A stretch of 64,000 nucleotides of DNA from DATKJY01 sp964540105 (GCA_964540105.1 CAZILL010000003.1:1-64000); one strand, 5' to 3'. Positions 8,429 to 17,044 are shown, counted from the first letter of the stretch. Made by a program: numbers and translations. Notes: generated from the letters alone by a model not told the origin.

Positions 8429-8911
8429 TTGGCAAGATTTGAAGCGGAAAACCTCGAATTCGAGGAAAAAGTCATTAGCGTCAATCGCGTGGCTAAAGTT
8501 GTGAAGGGTGGTCGCCGTTTTAGTTTCACCGCCTTGGTGGCTGTCGGTGATCGCAATGGCAAAGTTGGCGTTGGACTTGGAAAGGCCTCTGAAGTTTCGG
8601 AAGCAATCCGCAAAGGAACCGAGGCCGCGCGTCGGACAATGGGCAAAGTGAACCTTGTCGCCGGAACAATCCCGCATCGCATCGACGGAATCTACGGCGC
8701 GACAACGGTGGTCATGCGACCCGCCTCACCCGGGACCGGCGTGATCGCGGGAGGCGCCGCGCGAGCCATCCTCGAGTCAGTGGGTGTGCAGGATATCCTT
8801 GCCAAAGTACTGGGTAGTCGCAACCCCAATAATGTGGTTAAAGCGACTCTCAACGGACTGAAGAATCTGCGTACGCGCGAACAGGAATACTCGTTCCGCG
8901 AGCAAGCGTGA
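8429..8911 (+). CDS. rpsE: 30S ribosomal protein S5
   Basis: S5 helps decoding accuracy and mRNA unwinding. The protein (160 residues) has VISVNRVAKVVKGGRRFSF, GNGKVGVG-like GDRNGKVGVGLGKA, PASPGTGVIAGGAARAILE and LGSRNPNNVVKAT. It begins with TTG at 8429, preceded by GAGGTGA, giving MARFEAEN. Gene order rplR-rpsE-rpmD is standard. Confidence 0.96.
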   Translation: MARFEAENLEFEEKVISVNRVAKVVKGGRRFSFTALVAVGDRNGKVGVGLGKASEVSEAIRKGTEAARRTMGKVNLVAGTIPHRIDGIYGATTVVMRPASPGTGVIAGGAARAILESVGVQDILAKVLGSRNPNNVVKATLNGLKNLRTREQEYSFREQA

Positions 8912-8932
8912 GCGACTGAATCGAGGTAACCA

Positions 8933-9115
8933 ATGGCCAAAATCAAAGTGACGCAGATAAGAAGTATCATCGAGCGGAAAGAACCTCAGAAACGGACCAT
9001 CGAGGCCCTTGGTCTTGGGCGTCCCCGTAGTGTGGCAATTCACGAAGACACCCCGCAGATTCTTGGAATGGTTCGGGCCGTTCGGCACCTGGTGAAGGTC
9101 GAAAAAGTAGATTAA
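8933..9115 (+). CDS. rpmD: 50S ribosomal protein L30
   Basis: This 60-residue protein shows the L30 pattern: KIKVTQIRSIIERKEPQKR, then LGLGRPRSVAIHEDTPQI and GMVRAVRHLVKVE. It lies between rpsE and rplO as expected. L30 is a small 50S protein that is absent from some phyla. Confidence 0.95.
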   Translation: MAKIKVTQIRSIIERKEPQKRTIEALGLGRPRSVAIHEDTPQILGMVRAVRHLVKVEKVD

Positions 9116-9133
9116 GAGGAGTTGAGGTCACCG

Positions 9134-9574
9134 ATGGAATTACATACACTCAAGCCGCCGGCGGGCTCGAAGAAGACCCGGAAGCGGGTTGGCCGCGGTT
9201 CCGGAAGCGGCCTTGGAAAAACATCGGGGCGCGGCCACAAAGGGCAGGGCGCTCGCAGCGGTTTCGGACGAAGAGTTGGATTCGAAGGAGGCCAGAAGCC
9301 CCTTCATCTGCGTCTGCCCAAGCACGGCTTCACCAATATTTTCAAGAAGGAATTTCAGGTGGTCAACATCGAGGAATTCGCCCGCTGTGCCTCCAGCGAA
9401 ATCACCGCTGCCACCCTCATGCAGGCCGGCGTTATCCGCACCGCGGCCCTTCCCCTCAAGGTTCTGGGCAACGGCAAGATCGAAAAGGCCTATAGCGTGA
9501 AAGCCGCCGCGTTTTCGAAGTCGGCCGTCGAGAAGATCACTGCCGCGGGCGGGAAGACAGAGGTGCTGGAGTGA
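9134..9574 (+). CDS. rplO: 50S ribosomal protein L15
   Basis: L15 is a late 50S assembly protein. The N-terminal half is the Gly/Arg-rich extended tail (MELHTLKPPAGSKKTRKRVG, GKTSGRGHKGQGARSG), followed by GGQKPLHLRLPKHGF and a globular domain. The ATG at 9134 is chosen; a TTG at 9122 is less likely. The stop overlaps the secY start (GTGATCG). Confidence 0.96.
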   Translation: MELHTLKPPAGSKKTRKRVGRGSGSGLGKTSGRGHKGQGARSGFGRRVGFEGGQKPLHLRLPKHGFTNIFKKEFQVVNIEEFARCASSEITAATLMQAGVIRTAALPLKVLGNGKIEKAYSVKAAAFSKSAVEKITAAGGKTEVLE

Positions 9575-10878
9575 TCGAGACCTTCAAATCGATCTTCAAA
9601 GTTGAAGAACTTCGCAGAAGGATCCTCTTTACCTTTGCCTTGCTTGTCGTCTATCGCATTGGTGGACATATCCCAACTCCTGGAATCGACGGCTCAGTAC
9701 TCGCCCAGGCGCTCTCGTCACAGTCCATTTTCGGGCTTCTTGATCTTTTCGCGGGCGGCGCCTTTGCCAAGGCGACTATTTTCGCCATGGGTATTATGCC
9801 CTACATATCTGCCTCCATCATGCTTCAGCTGCTCGGCGCCGTTGTGCCGTTTCTCCAGAGACTCCAGCGAGAAGGCGAAGAGGGACGACGCAAGATCACC
9901 CAGTACACGCGCTACCTGACCGTGGGGATCGCGGCGTTGCAGGCCTACGGCACGGCCGTATTTCTGACCACGATCAATTTCAACGGTATTGAGGCCGTTC
10001 ACATGGCCCACGGGTCGTTCATCCTTCTGACCATCCTGACCTTTACCTGCGGGACCATTTTCATCATGTGGCTTGGGGAACAGATTACCGAGCGCGGTAT
10101 TGGCAACGGCATTTCGTTGATCATCTTCATTGGTATTATCGCACGCTTTCCGGACGCCATCGTTGATGAAGTTTTGTTTGTCTGGAACGGCACGCGACCG
10201 ATCTACCTTGAGATAATGATGGTCGTCATGATGGTTGCCGTGGTCACCTCGGTCATTATGATGACCCGCGCGCAGCGTCGAATCCCTGTCCAGTATCCAC
10301 GCAAGGTGGTCGGACGCAAGGTATTCGGCGGGGCAACGACGCACCTACCCTTGTCCGTCAATTCTGCGGGCGTGATACCGATTATCTTCGCCCAATCGAT
10401 CATGTTCTTGCCGTCAACGTTCGCTCAGCTGTTTCCGAACACCGACTGGGTGCAGAACCTGGTTTCGGTCTGGCTGGCTCCCGGTGGGTGGTGGTATTCA
10501 TTGGTGTATGGAATCATCATCATTTTCTTCGCATATTTTTATACTGCGATCGTTTTCAATCCGGTTGAGATCGCCGACAACATGCGGAAGAACGGCGGCT
10601 ATATTCCCGGAATTCGTCCCGGAAAGAACACTTCGGACTATATAGAAAAGATTCTCACGCGAATCACGCTCCCGGGCGCCGTCTTCTTCGCCGTAATCGC
10701 CATCTTGCCCTGGTTGCTGATTGGGCAATTCAACGTCAACTTTTTCTTTGGGGGCACAGGCCTGCTGATTGTGGTTGGCGTCGCTTTGGATACTCTTCAG
10801 CAGATAGAATCACACCTGCTGATGCGTCACTACGACGGCTTCATGAAGAAGGGTAGGATTCGCGGGAGGTCCATGTAG
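9571..10878 (+). CDS. secY: Preprotein translocase channel subunit SecY
   Basis: SecY forms the protein-conducting channel of the Sec translocon in the inner membrane. The 435-residue protein has ten predicted membrane segments, starting with RRRILFTFALLVVYRIGGHI and the plug region. It carries the signature QRLQREGEEGRRKITQYTRY and the cytosolic loops RAQRRIPVQYPRKVVG and NMRKNGGYIPGIRPGKNT used for SecA and ribosome contact. It starts with GTG overlapping the rplO stop, so the two are probably coupled. Confidence 0.97.
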   Translation: MIETFKSIFKVEELRRRILFTFALLVVYRIGGHIPTPGIDGSVLAQALSSQSIFGLLDLFAGGAFAKATIFAMGIMPYISASIMLQLLGAVVPFLQRLQREGEEGRRKITQYTRYLTVGIAALQAYGTAVFLTTINFNGIEAVHMAHGSFILLTILTFTCGTIFIMWLGEQITERGIGNGISLIIFIGIIARFPDAIVDEVLFVWNGTRPIYLEIMMVVMMVAVVTSVIMMTRAQRRIPVQYPRKVVGRKVFGGATTHLPLSVNSAGVIPIIFAQSIMFLPSTFAQLFPNTDWVQNLVSVWLAPGGWWYSLVYGIIIIFFAYFYTAIVFNPVEIADNMRKNGGYIPGIRPGKNTSDYIEKILTRITLPGAVFFAVIAILPWLLIGQFNVNFFFGGTGLLIVVGVALDTLQQIESHLLMRHYDGFMKKGRIRGRSM

Positions 10879-10880
10879 GG

Positions 10881-11522
10881 ATGAATCTCGTTTTTCTGGG
10901 GCCGCCGGGATCGGGCAAAGGCACGCAGGCGGCACGTCTGTCACAGAAAAAAGGGATGGTTCATCTTTCGACCGGTGATCTTCTTCGCGAGGCGGTCAGG
11001 AGAGGAACCCCGTTGGGGAAACAGGCCGAAGGGTACATGTCCCGCGGAGAACTTGTTCCGGACCAGTTGATCACAGGTCTCATTGAAGCGAAGATTGAAA
11101 ACGGAGAGTTGAAAAGCGGTTTTATTTTGGACGGATTTCCGAGGACTATTCCACAGGCGGAGAGTTTGAAGGACATGCTTGCTGCCCATGGTGTTGTTCT
11201 GAGCGGAGCGGTTCTGTTTGCGGTTCCTGACGACGAGATCGTCAGGCGACTCTCCGGGCGGTGGTTCTGTCCGAAGTGCAATGCGGGTTACAATTATCCG
11301 GCACAGACCCCTAAAGTGAAGGGTCACTGCGACGCGGATAATGAGCCCTTACTCAGACGACCCGACGACGAAGAGTCGGTCGTTCGTAATCGGCTCGAGG
11401 TCTACAAGAGACAGACCAAACCGATTGAAGAATTTTACCGGAAGGAATCCCTTCTGATCGAGATCAGCGGCATAGAAGGCCCTGATAGTGTGTTTTCGGA
11501 GCTACTGCGCGTTGCAGGATAG
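10881..11522 (+). CDS. adk: Adenylate kinase with zinc-type lid
   Basis: Adenylate kinase interconverts ATP plus AMP and 2 ADP in the cytoplasm. The P-loop is GPPGSGKGTQA at residues 7-17; the AMP-binding segment STGDLLREAVRRGTPLG and DGFPRTIPQAE follow. The lid (about residues 126-163) has CPKC and a later CDAD, so three cysteines and an aspartate probably bind zinc. Length 213 is normal. It follows secY by 2 nt, as is common in spc operons. Confidence 0.96.
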   Translation: MNLVFLGPPGSGKGTQAARLSQKKGMVHLSTGDLLREAVRRGTPLGKQAEGYMSRGELVPDQLITGLIEAKIENGELKSGFILDGFPRTIPQAESLKDMLAAHGVVLSGAVLFAVPDDEIVRRLSGRWFCPKCNAGYNYPAQTPKVKGHCDADNEPLLRRPDDEESVVRNRLEVYKRQTKPIEEFYRKESLLIEISGIEGPDSVFSELLRVAG

Positions 11523-11531
11523 ACAAGAACT

Positions 11532-12278
11532 GTGATAGTGTTGAAGACGAAAGAGCAGATTGAAGTCATGAGACGTGCGGGTCGCATTGTAGCTATGGCC
11601 CTGGACATGGTGGAAGAGGCCATCAGCCCTGGCCTTACGACCAACCAGCTCGACCTGCTGATCGAAGATTTCATTCGCTCGCACGGAGCCATTCCGGCCT
11701 TCAAGAACTACCAGGGGTTCCCAGCCTCGGCCTGCATTTCTATCGACGATGAAGTCGTTCACGGCATCCCCGGAAAGCGGGTGATCCGCGAGGGAGAGAT
11801 CGTTTCGGTCGATGTCGGGACGATAGTTGATAAATACTACGGTGACTCGGCCCGCACTTTTGCCGTTGGCGAAGTCTCGTCGGAAAAGAAACGTCTCATG
11901 GAGTGCACGTATCAAAGTCTGGCGGCAGGGATTGACAAAGCCAGAAAAGGGAATAAATTAGGCCAGGTGTCGTCCGCCGTTCAGGCTGTAGCTGAAGGGG
12001 GCGGTTATGGCGTTGTTCGCCAGCTTGTCGGCCACGGAATTGGCAAGAAAATGCACGAGGAACCCCAGGTGCCGAATTTCGGTTCGCCCACGGACGGTCC
12101 GGTTCTTGAGGCGGGCATGGTGATCGCCATTGAGCCAATGATAAATATGGGTTCGTACGACGTGAAGACAATGCCAGATGGATGGACAGTGGTCACGGCT
12201 GACGGGTTACCCTCAGCCCATTTTGAGCATACGGTGGCCATTACCGAAAATGGTCCGGAGATCCTGACCTTAGCATAA
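11532..12278 (+). CDS. map: Methionine aminopeptidase, type I
   Basis: This enzyme removes the N-terminal methionine from nascent proteins. The 248-residue length without an N-terminal extension fits the bacterial type Ia enzyme. Metal-ligand regions are visible: SVDVGTIVDKYYGDSA (two Asp), GHGIGKKMHEEP (His), AIEPM (Glu) and HFEHTVAI (Glu). The GTG start gives MIVLKTKEQIEVMRRAGRIV, which matches family N-termini. It lies between adk and infA. Confidence 0.97.
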   Translation: MIVLKTKEQIEVMRRAGRIVAMALDMVEEAISPGLTTNQLDLLIEDFIRSHGAIPAFKNYQGFPASACISIDDEVVHGIPGKRVIREGEIVSVDVGTIVDKYYGDSARTFAVGEVSSEKKRLMECTYQSLAAGIDKARKGNKLGQVSSAVQAVAEGGGYGVVRQLVGHGIGKKMHEEPQVPNFGSPTDGPVLEAGMVIAIEPMINMGSYDVKTMPDGWTVVTADGLPSAHFEHTVAITENGPEILTLA

Positions 12279-12286
12279 AGGAGTGT

Positions 12287-12505
12287 ATGGCGAAAGAAGA
12301 GACCATCACCGTTGAAGGAAAAGTTATCGAACCCCTGCCCAATGCGATGTTTCGGGTGGAACTTGACAACGGCCATGTGGTGCTTGCCCATATCTCCGGT
12401 AAGATGAGAATGCACTTTATTAAGATATTGCCCGGCGACAAAGTGACGATGGAATTGTCGCCATATGATTTGACTCGCGGACGGATTACGTACCGCTATA
12501 AATGA
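12287..12505 (+). CDS. infA: Translation initiation factor IF-1
   Basis: IF-1 is a 72-residue OB-fold protein that blocks the A site during initiation. The sequence MAKEETITVEGKVIEPLPN, NAMFRVELDNGHVVLAHISG and the C-terminal PYDLTRGRITYRYK are diagnostic. It lies 8 nt after map. Confidence 0.98.
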   Translation: MAKEETITVEGKVIEPLPNAMFRVELDNGHVVLAHISGKMRMHFIKILPGDKVTMELSPYDLTRGRITYRYK

Positions 12506-12528
12506 TCGAGTGAAAGAAGGTTGCTGCC

Positions 12529-12645
12529 TTGAAAGTACGATCAGCCATTAAGAAGCGGTGCGAGCACTGCAAGGTTATCAGACGACGCGGCATTCTGCGC
12601 GTGATCTGTTCCAAGAACCCCAGTCATAAACAGCGTCAGGGTTAA
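12529..12645 (+). CDS. rpmJ: 50S ribosomal protein L36, zinc-binding
   Basis: A 38-codon gene between infA and rpsM encodes MKVRSAIKKRCEHCKVIRRR at its start and ends ICSKNPSHKQRQG. Cysteines 11, 14 and 27 and histidine 33 form the classical zinc site of C+ L36. It starts with TTG, with GAAGG about 12 nt upstream. It is shorter than most ORF-length cut-offs and easily missed. Confidence 0.96.
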   Translation: MKVRSAIKKRCEHCKVIRRRGILRVICSKNPSHKQRQG

Positions 12646-12680
12646 GATGATTGTTGCTGTAAATAAAGGAGAGAAGTCAA

Positions 12681-13067
12681 TTGGCTCGTATTGCCGGTGT
12701 TGATTTACCGAAAGACAAACGGATTGAGATAGGCTTGACTTATATCTTCGGGATAGGTCGCTTTACTGCCAACCAGATCCTCAAAAAGACCGGGGTCAAC
12801 CCCGACACGCGGGTCCAGAAGTTATCTGACGACGATGTCGCCAAGCTTCGTCGCGTGATTGAAAACGATTACACGGTTGAAGGGTCACTCCGGGGTGATG
12901 TCAATATGAGCATCAAGCGCCTCATCGACATCGGGAGCTACCGTGGTTTGCGGCATCGGCGCGGACTGCCGGTCCGTGGTCAGAGAACGAAAACCAATTC
13001 TCGGACTCGGAAGGGACCACGGAAGTCGGTCGGTGGATTGAAGAAGAAGCCGGTAGGAAAAGTGTAA
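12681..13067 (+). CDS. rpsM: 30S ribosomal protein S13
   Basis: S13 bridges the 30S head to the 50S subunit. The 128-residue protein starts MARIAGVDLPKDKRIEIGLT with a TTG start preceded by AAAGGAGAG. It carries IGSYRGLRHRRGLPVRGQRT and TKTNSRTRKGPRK, the S13 signature, and a short basic tail. Confidence 0.97.
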   Translation: MARIAGVDLPKDKRIEIGLTYIFGIGRFTANQILKKTGVNPDTRVQKLSDDDVAKLRRVIENDYTVEGSLRGDVNMSIKRLIDIGSYRGLRHRRGLPVRGQRTKTNSRTRKGPRKSVGGLKKKPVGKV

Positions 13068-13100
13068 GAAACGTGAGAATTGACTCGATAGAGGATTTCA

Positions 13101-13493
13101 GTGGCAGAACCTAAGAAGAAACGAATCAAGAAGAAAACTCGGCAGGCCGAAGTCAATGGCATTGCCTACATCAAGGCTACATTTAACAACACGATCGTGA
13201 CGATCGCTGATACCGCTGGCCGGACCCTCTCGTGGGGAACCGCCGGCAAAGTCGGATTCAAGGGATCGAAAAAGTCAACCCCGTTCGCGGCCCAGATGGC
13301 CGCATCGACCGCCGCGAAAGAGGCCATGGACCTCGGTCTGCGCAAAGTCGAAGTCTGGGTCAAGGGGCCCGGGGGAGGCCGGGAAGCCGCGATACGCTCT
13401 CTCTCGGCTGCAGGTCTTGAGGTAACCTTGATAAAGGATGTGACCCCCATTCCGCACAACGGGTGCCGTCCACCGAAACGTCGCCGGGTATAA
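13101..13493 (+). CDS. rpsK: 30S ribosomal protein S11
   Basis: S11 lies in the 30S platform. The 130-residue protein has a basic N-terminus (AEPKKKRIKKKTR), then IKATFNNTIVTIADTAGRT, TPFAAQMAASTAAKEAMDLG, VKGPGGGREAAIRSL and the C-terminal DVTPIPHNGCRPPKRRRV. GTG start. Confidence 0.97.
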   Translation: MAEPKKKRIKKKTRQAEVNGIAYIKATFNNTIVTIADTAGRTLSWGTAGKVGFKGSKKSTPFAAQMAASTAAKEAMDLGLRKVEVWVKGPGGGREAAIRSLSAAGLEVTLIKDVTPIPHNGCRPPKRRRV

Positions 13494-13528
13494 CGCAGGA
13501 TAGAAAGTATCTTTGTATAGGAGAATGA

Positions 13529-14155
13529 ATGGCTCGTTATCGTGAGGCCAACTGCAAACTGTGTCGACGAGAGGGAGAAAAACTCTTCCTCAAAGGGGCG
13601 CGTTGCATGACAGACAAATGCGCCATTGAGCGGCGACAGTATGTACCGGGTCAGCACGGCCAGAGAATGCGCCGGAAGGTCTCGGCCTACGGCCTGCAGC
13701 TCAGAGAGAAGCAGAAAATTCGTCGTACGTACGGCGTTCTCGAAACGCAGTTCCATAACTACTTCGAGAAGGCGGACGCCAAAGTAGGAATCACAGGCGA
13801 AAACCTGGTCCGATTCCTCGAATGTCGCCTGGATAATCTCGTCTATCGCCTTGGGTTTGCCCCTTCGCGCAAAGCCGCTCGACAGATTGTTCGCCACCGC
13901 CACATCATGGTCGATGGGAGGATCGTTGACATTCCTTCATATCAGGTGAAGCCCAATCAGATCATTAAGGTCAACGAGCGATCCAAGAACCTTGATCTCA
14001 TTCATGGCGCCCTGAAACTTGGTCGAGGAGATGAGATCACCTGGCTTCGTCTCAACAAGGCGGCGCTCGAAGGTGAGCTCCTGAGTATACCTGAGCGTTC
14101 CGAAATCCCGCTCACAGCCAATGAGCAGCTCGTTGTTGAGCTGTACTCAAAATAA
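13529..14155 (+). CDS. rpsD: 30S ribosomal protein S4, zinc-binding form
   Basis: S4 is a primary 16S rRNA binder and fidelity protein. The 208-residue protein has an N-terminal zinc motif CKLCRREGEKLFLKGARC plus a further Cys (TDKCAIERR). The S4 RNA-binding domain follows (LECRLDNLVYRLGFAPSRKA, ARQIVRHRHIMVDGRIVDIP). Four cysteines indicate the C+ type. Confidence 0.97.
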   Translation: MARYREANCKLCRREGEKLFLKGARCMTDKCAIERRQYVPGQHGQRMRRKVSAYGLQLREKQKIRRTYGVLETQFHNYFEKADAKVGITGENLVRFLECRLDNLVYRLGFAPSRKAARQIVRHRHIMVDGRIVDIPSYQVKPNQIIKVNERSKNLDLIHGALKLGRGDEITWLRLNKAALEGELLSIPERSEIPLTANEQLVVELYSK

Positions 14156-14189
14156 GCATGTTCATACCCCTTGGGAGGTTTGGAATAAG

Positions 14190-15173
14190 ATGAAATGGAA
14201 GCCGCTTACCATGCCCAGGGAGGTCGTTAGCGACCACTCTTCGGCCACAGAAAACTTTTCGCGCTTCGTAATTGAACCGCTCGAACGCGGTTATGGAGTC
14301 ACTCTCGGCAATTGCCTTCGCCGCGTTCTACTGTCCTCGATCCAGGGTACAGCCGTCGTTTCGATCCGCATCAAGGGGGCGCTGCACGAATTCTCGACCA
14401 TCCCGGGCGTGTATGAGGATGTGACCAACATCGTGCTCAACGTCAAAGGGATTGTCCTTCGTTCGCATGGCGACGACATGGTGACCCTGCGCATCAAGTC
14501 GAATCAGAAAGGGAAGATCACAGCTGGAATGTTCGAGGGGAACGCCGATGTCGAAGTACTCAATCCTGACCTGGCTATCTGTGAACTGACTGATGCCATC
14601 GACTTCGAGATGGAAATCGATGTCGATTCCGGGCGCGGCTACCACCTCGCTGATATGAACAAGCGTCCCGATGCGCCTGTTGGAACCATCTTCGTGGACT
14701 CCCTCTTCTCGCCAGTTACCAAGGTTTCATATCAGGTCGAGAATACCCGCGTGGGGCAGAAGACAGATTACGATCGCCTCATCATGGAAATCTTCACCAA
14801 CGGAGCGATTACGTCTGAAGATGCCTTGAGCTACGCCGCCAAACTGGTCAAGGATCATCTGCAGTTGTTCATCCATATGGATGAGCACGTGATGGTCGAA
14901 GAAGAGTCGTCTGAGGACGAAGAGACTGTTAAAGTCCGCAACCTCTTGAAAACCAGAGTTGATGAGCTGGAACTGTCGGTCCGGTCATCGAATTGTCTGC
15001 GTGCGGCGAACATTCAGACCCTTTCCGATCTGGTCACGAAAACTGAAGCGGAAATGCTCAAGTATCGCAATTTTGGCCGCAAGTCGCTCAACGAGATCGG
15101 TAGCATGCTCGAGCAATTGGATCTGGCGTTCGGCATGGACATATCCAGGTATTTAGAGTCTTCCAAGAAATAG
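14190..15173 (+). CDS. rpoA: RNA polymerase alpha subunit
   Basis: The alpha dimer nucleates RNA polymerase assembly. Its N-terminal domain (NFSRFVIEPLERGYGVTLGN, CLRRVLLSSIQGTAVVSI) is followed by a linker around residue 235 and the C-terminal DNA-binding domain (DELELSVRSSNCLRAANIQT, LLKYRNFGRKSLNEI-like EMLKYRNFGRKSLNEIGSML). The start ATG at 14190 follows GGGAGG; longer reading into rpsD is unlikely. It is 327 residues, normal. Confidence 0.97.
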   Translation: MKWKPLTMPREVVSDHSSATENFSRFVIEPLERGYGVTLGNCLRRVLLSSIQGTAVVSIRIKGALHEFSTIPGVYEDVTNIVLNVKGIVLRSHGDDMVTLRIKSNQKGKITAGMFEGNADVEVLNPDLAICELTDAIDFEMEIDVDSGRGYHLADMNKRPDAPVGTIFVDSLFSPVTKVSYQVENTRVGQKTDYDRLIMEIFTNGAITSEDALSYAAKLVKDHLQLFIHMDEHVMVEEESSEDEETVKVRNLLKTRVDELELSVRSSNCLRAANIQTLSDLVTKTEAEMLKYRNFGRKSLNEIGSMLEQLDLAFGMDISRYLESSKK

Positions 15174-15190
15174 AAGTGTGAGATCATATC

Positions 15191-15688
15191 ATGGGACATC
15201 AGGATAAAGTCGCCAAGCTTAACCGCACGAAACCACATCGCGAGGCCATGCTGGCCAACATGGCGATGTCGCTTTTCCTGCATCGGATCATCAAGACCAC
15301 CGATGCTCGGGCCAAAGCGCTGCGTCCCGTGGTGGATCGGCTGATTGTTACGGCGAAGAAGAATTCCATCGCGTCGAAGCGTGAAGTGGCAAAGACCATT
15401 CACGTTAAGGACGTCTTCAAGAAGCTCTACACGGAAATCGTACCCCAGTTCAGTGAGCGCAATTCGGGCTTTACTCGTGTAATCAAGCTCGGTGTACGCC
15501 GCGGCGACGGCGCCTCTCTATCGGTGATCGAATTGCTCACCGCTAAGCCGATCGAAGAGCCGGTCGACAAGGACAAGAAAGCGAAAAAAGCCAAAGGATC
15601 CGGTAAGGTGACTTTCACGAAGTCGAAGAAGCCTGCCAAGGGCGTAAGGGCGGTCAAAGGCAAGAAAGAGGCGGAAGCCAAGAAGTAG
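15191..15688 (+). CDS. rplQ: 50S ribosomal protein L17 with a basic tail
   Basis: L17 sits near the tunnel exit. Residues 1-118 are a standard L17 (KVAKLNRTKPHREAMLANM, TTDARAKALRPVVDRLI, NSGFTRVIKLGVRRGDGA). The remaining 45 or so residues are a Lys/Ala-rich low-complexity extension. It is the last gene of the alpha operon and is followed by a strong terminator. Confidence 0.96.
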   Translation: MGHQDKVAKLNRTKPHREAMLANMAMSLFLHRIIKTTDARAKALRPVVDRLIVTAKKNSIASKREVAKTIHVKDVFKKLYTEIVPQFSERNSGFTRVIKLGVRRGDGASLSVIELLTAKPIEEPVDKDKKAKKAKGSGKVTFTKSKKPAKGVRAVKGKKEAEAKK

Positions 15689-15715
15689 CCTCCTCCAGAG
15701 AGAATCAGTAATTTC

Positions 15716-15746
15716 AGGGCCAGTCGCCAGACTGGCCCTTTTTTTT
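15716..15746 (+). terminator. Rho-independent terminator of the ribosomal operon
   Basis: A perfect 9-bp stem, AGGGCCAGT and ACTGGCCCT, encloses the loop CGCCAG and is followed by a run of eight T. It lies 27 nt after the rplQ stop and ends the long S10-spc-alpha transcription unit. Confidence 0.93.
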
Positions 15747-15776
15747 CGTGAACAGACTTGCATGAATACTGGCCGA

Positions 15777-15790
15777 CCACTATATAGTGG
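15777..15790. promoter_or_regulatory. 14-bp perfect palindrome, possible operator
   Basis: CCACTATATAGTGG is a perfect 14-bp palindrome in the gap between the ribosomal terminator and the next gene at 15900. Position and symmetry suggest a protein-binding site, but no cognate regulator can be named. Confidence 0.35.
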
Positions 15791-15899
15791 GAGGTGAACC
15801 GACACATCAATCTCGTCGGTAAACCGCTTGACTCAACACATGTTACTATGTCAGAACAAAACTCAATTCACGAATTGCATTTAGCGTAAGCGAGGGATC

Positions 15900-16364
15900 A
15901 TGGAGGAATCAAAGAGACAAGGACTGTCAAAGGGATGCCTGATCGGGCTGATCGTTGCGGGAGCGCTCTTGCTTCTGGTCATTATCATTGGGGTGACTTG
16001 TTACGTCAAGCGTGATGACTTGATGAAGTTCGGCGTCGCCCAGCTCATGAATTCGATGAAGGTCGAGGTGGCCACCCAGCAAATCCCGGGCGTTGACACC
16101 GCCCAATTCAACGGAATCGCCGATGCCTTTATCGCGAAACTAAACAGCTCTGAGATGCAGTATCTCGAGTACCAGAAATTCATGACCGTCCTGCAGAAGG
16201 CGACAACTGACAGGAATATCGATTCGACAGAGATCTATCAGCTTGTTGATGCCATGGTTGCTTATTACCCGGACCTGGAATCTATGCGACTGTCAGAACA
16301 ACCAAGAGGAATTCCTCCCGTCGTGGACACGGCCGCCCCTTCTGGGCAAACCCCTCCCAAGTAG
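15900..16364 (+). CDS. Single-pass membrane protein of unknown function
   Basis: I do not recognise this 154-residue protein. A short basic N-terminus (MEESKRQGLSKGCLIG) leads into one strong membrane helix at about residues 13-38, then an alpha-helical soluble region of about 100 residues and a Pro-rich C-terminus. The predicted topology is N-terminus inside, bulk in the periplasm. It follows the ribosomal terminator and precedes plsY by 26 nt. GAGGGATC before the ATG is a plausible ribosome-binding site. Confidence 0.7.
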   Translation: MEESKRQGLSKGCLIGLIVAGALLLLVIIIGVTCYVKRDDLMKFGVAQLMNSMKVEVATQQIPGVDTAQFNGIADAFIAKLNSSEMQYLEYQKFMTVLQKATTDRNIDSTEIYQLVDAMVAYYPDLESMRLSEQPRGIPPVVDTAAPSGQTPPK

Positions 16365-16390
16365 CAGAGTTCGGAAGGAAGACGCAAAGC

Positions 16391-17044
16391 ATGGACTCCT
16401 TGATGACCTATGGCTGTATTCTGGCCGCCTACTTATTAGGCGCAATCCCGTTCGGTCTGCTTGTAGCGCGCTTACATGGCGTTGCCGATATTCGGACGCA
16501 CGGGTCCGGCAACATCGGCGCCACAAACGTATGGAGAGTCATCAACCCGCGCGCGGGGGTCCTGGTTTACGTCCTTGACTTCGCCAAGGGGATTGGTTCC
16601 GTGCTTCTCGCTCAAAACGTGCCGCAGCCGGTCATGCAGCGCGACCTGTTTCTCGTCGTGAGCGCTCTGGCTGCCGTGATCGGACATGTCTTCCCTGTCT
16701 ACCTTGCATTCAAGGGGGGAAAAGGTGTGAGTACCGGGTTGGGAGTCATGATCACGCTTCTGCCTGCGGCCTCCGGCATCGCGATCCTCGTCTTTGCGGT
16801 GGTAGTTTCTTTGACACGCTTCGTATCATTGGGATCGATCCTCGGATCCTTCTCACTCTGCGCGGTCATCGCAATCGAGAAATTCCTGCTCTCCAGACCT
16901 GTCGCTTCGATCTACCTTCTGCTGAGTTTAGCCTTCGTTGCGGTTGTCTTGTTCACCCACCGCGAGAATATCGGTAGGCTCCTCCGTGGTACCGAGCGCC
17001 GCTTCTCGCTTTCCTCGCGTAGTGTGGGAAAGGGAGACTCATGA
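16391..17044 (+). CDS. plsY: Acyl-phosphate:glycerol-3-phosphate acyltransferase PlsY
   Basis: PlsY transfers an acyl group from acyl-phosphate to the sn-1 position of glycerol-3-phosphate, the first step of phospholipid synthesis, in the inner membrane. Diagnostic motifs are GAIPFGLLVARL, HGSGNIGATNVWRV (residues 36-50), the motif GHVFPVYLAFKGGKGVSTGL, and several membrane helices. The 217-residue length is normal. Its stop overlaps the start of gpsA (ATGA), which supplies the glycerol-3-phosphate, so the two steps are coupled. Confidence 0.96.
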   Translation: MDSLMTYGCILAAYLLGAIPFGLLVARLHGVADIRTHGSGNIGATNVWRVINPRAGVLVYVLDFAKGIGSVLLAQNVPQPVMQRDLFLVVSALAAVIGHVFPVYLAFKGGKGVSTGLGVMITLLPAASGIAILVFAVVVSLTRFVSLGSILGSFSLCAVIAIEKFLLSRPVASIYLLLSLAFVAVVLFTHRENIGRLLRGTERRFSLSSRSVGKGDS

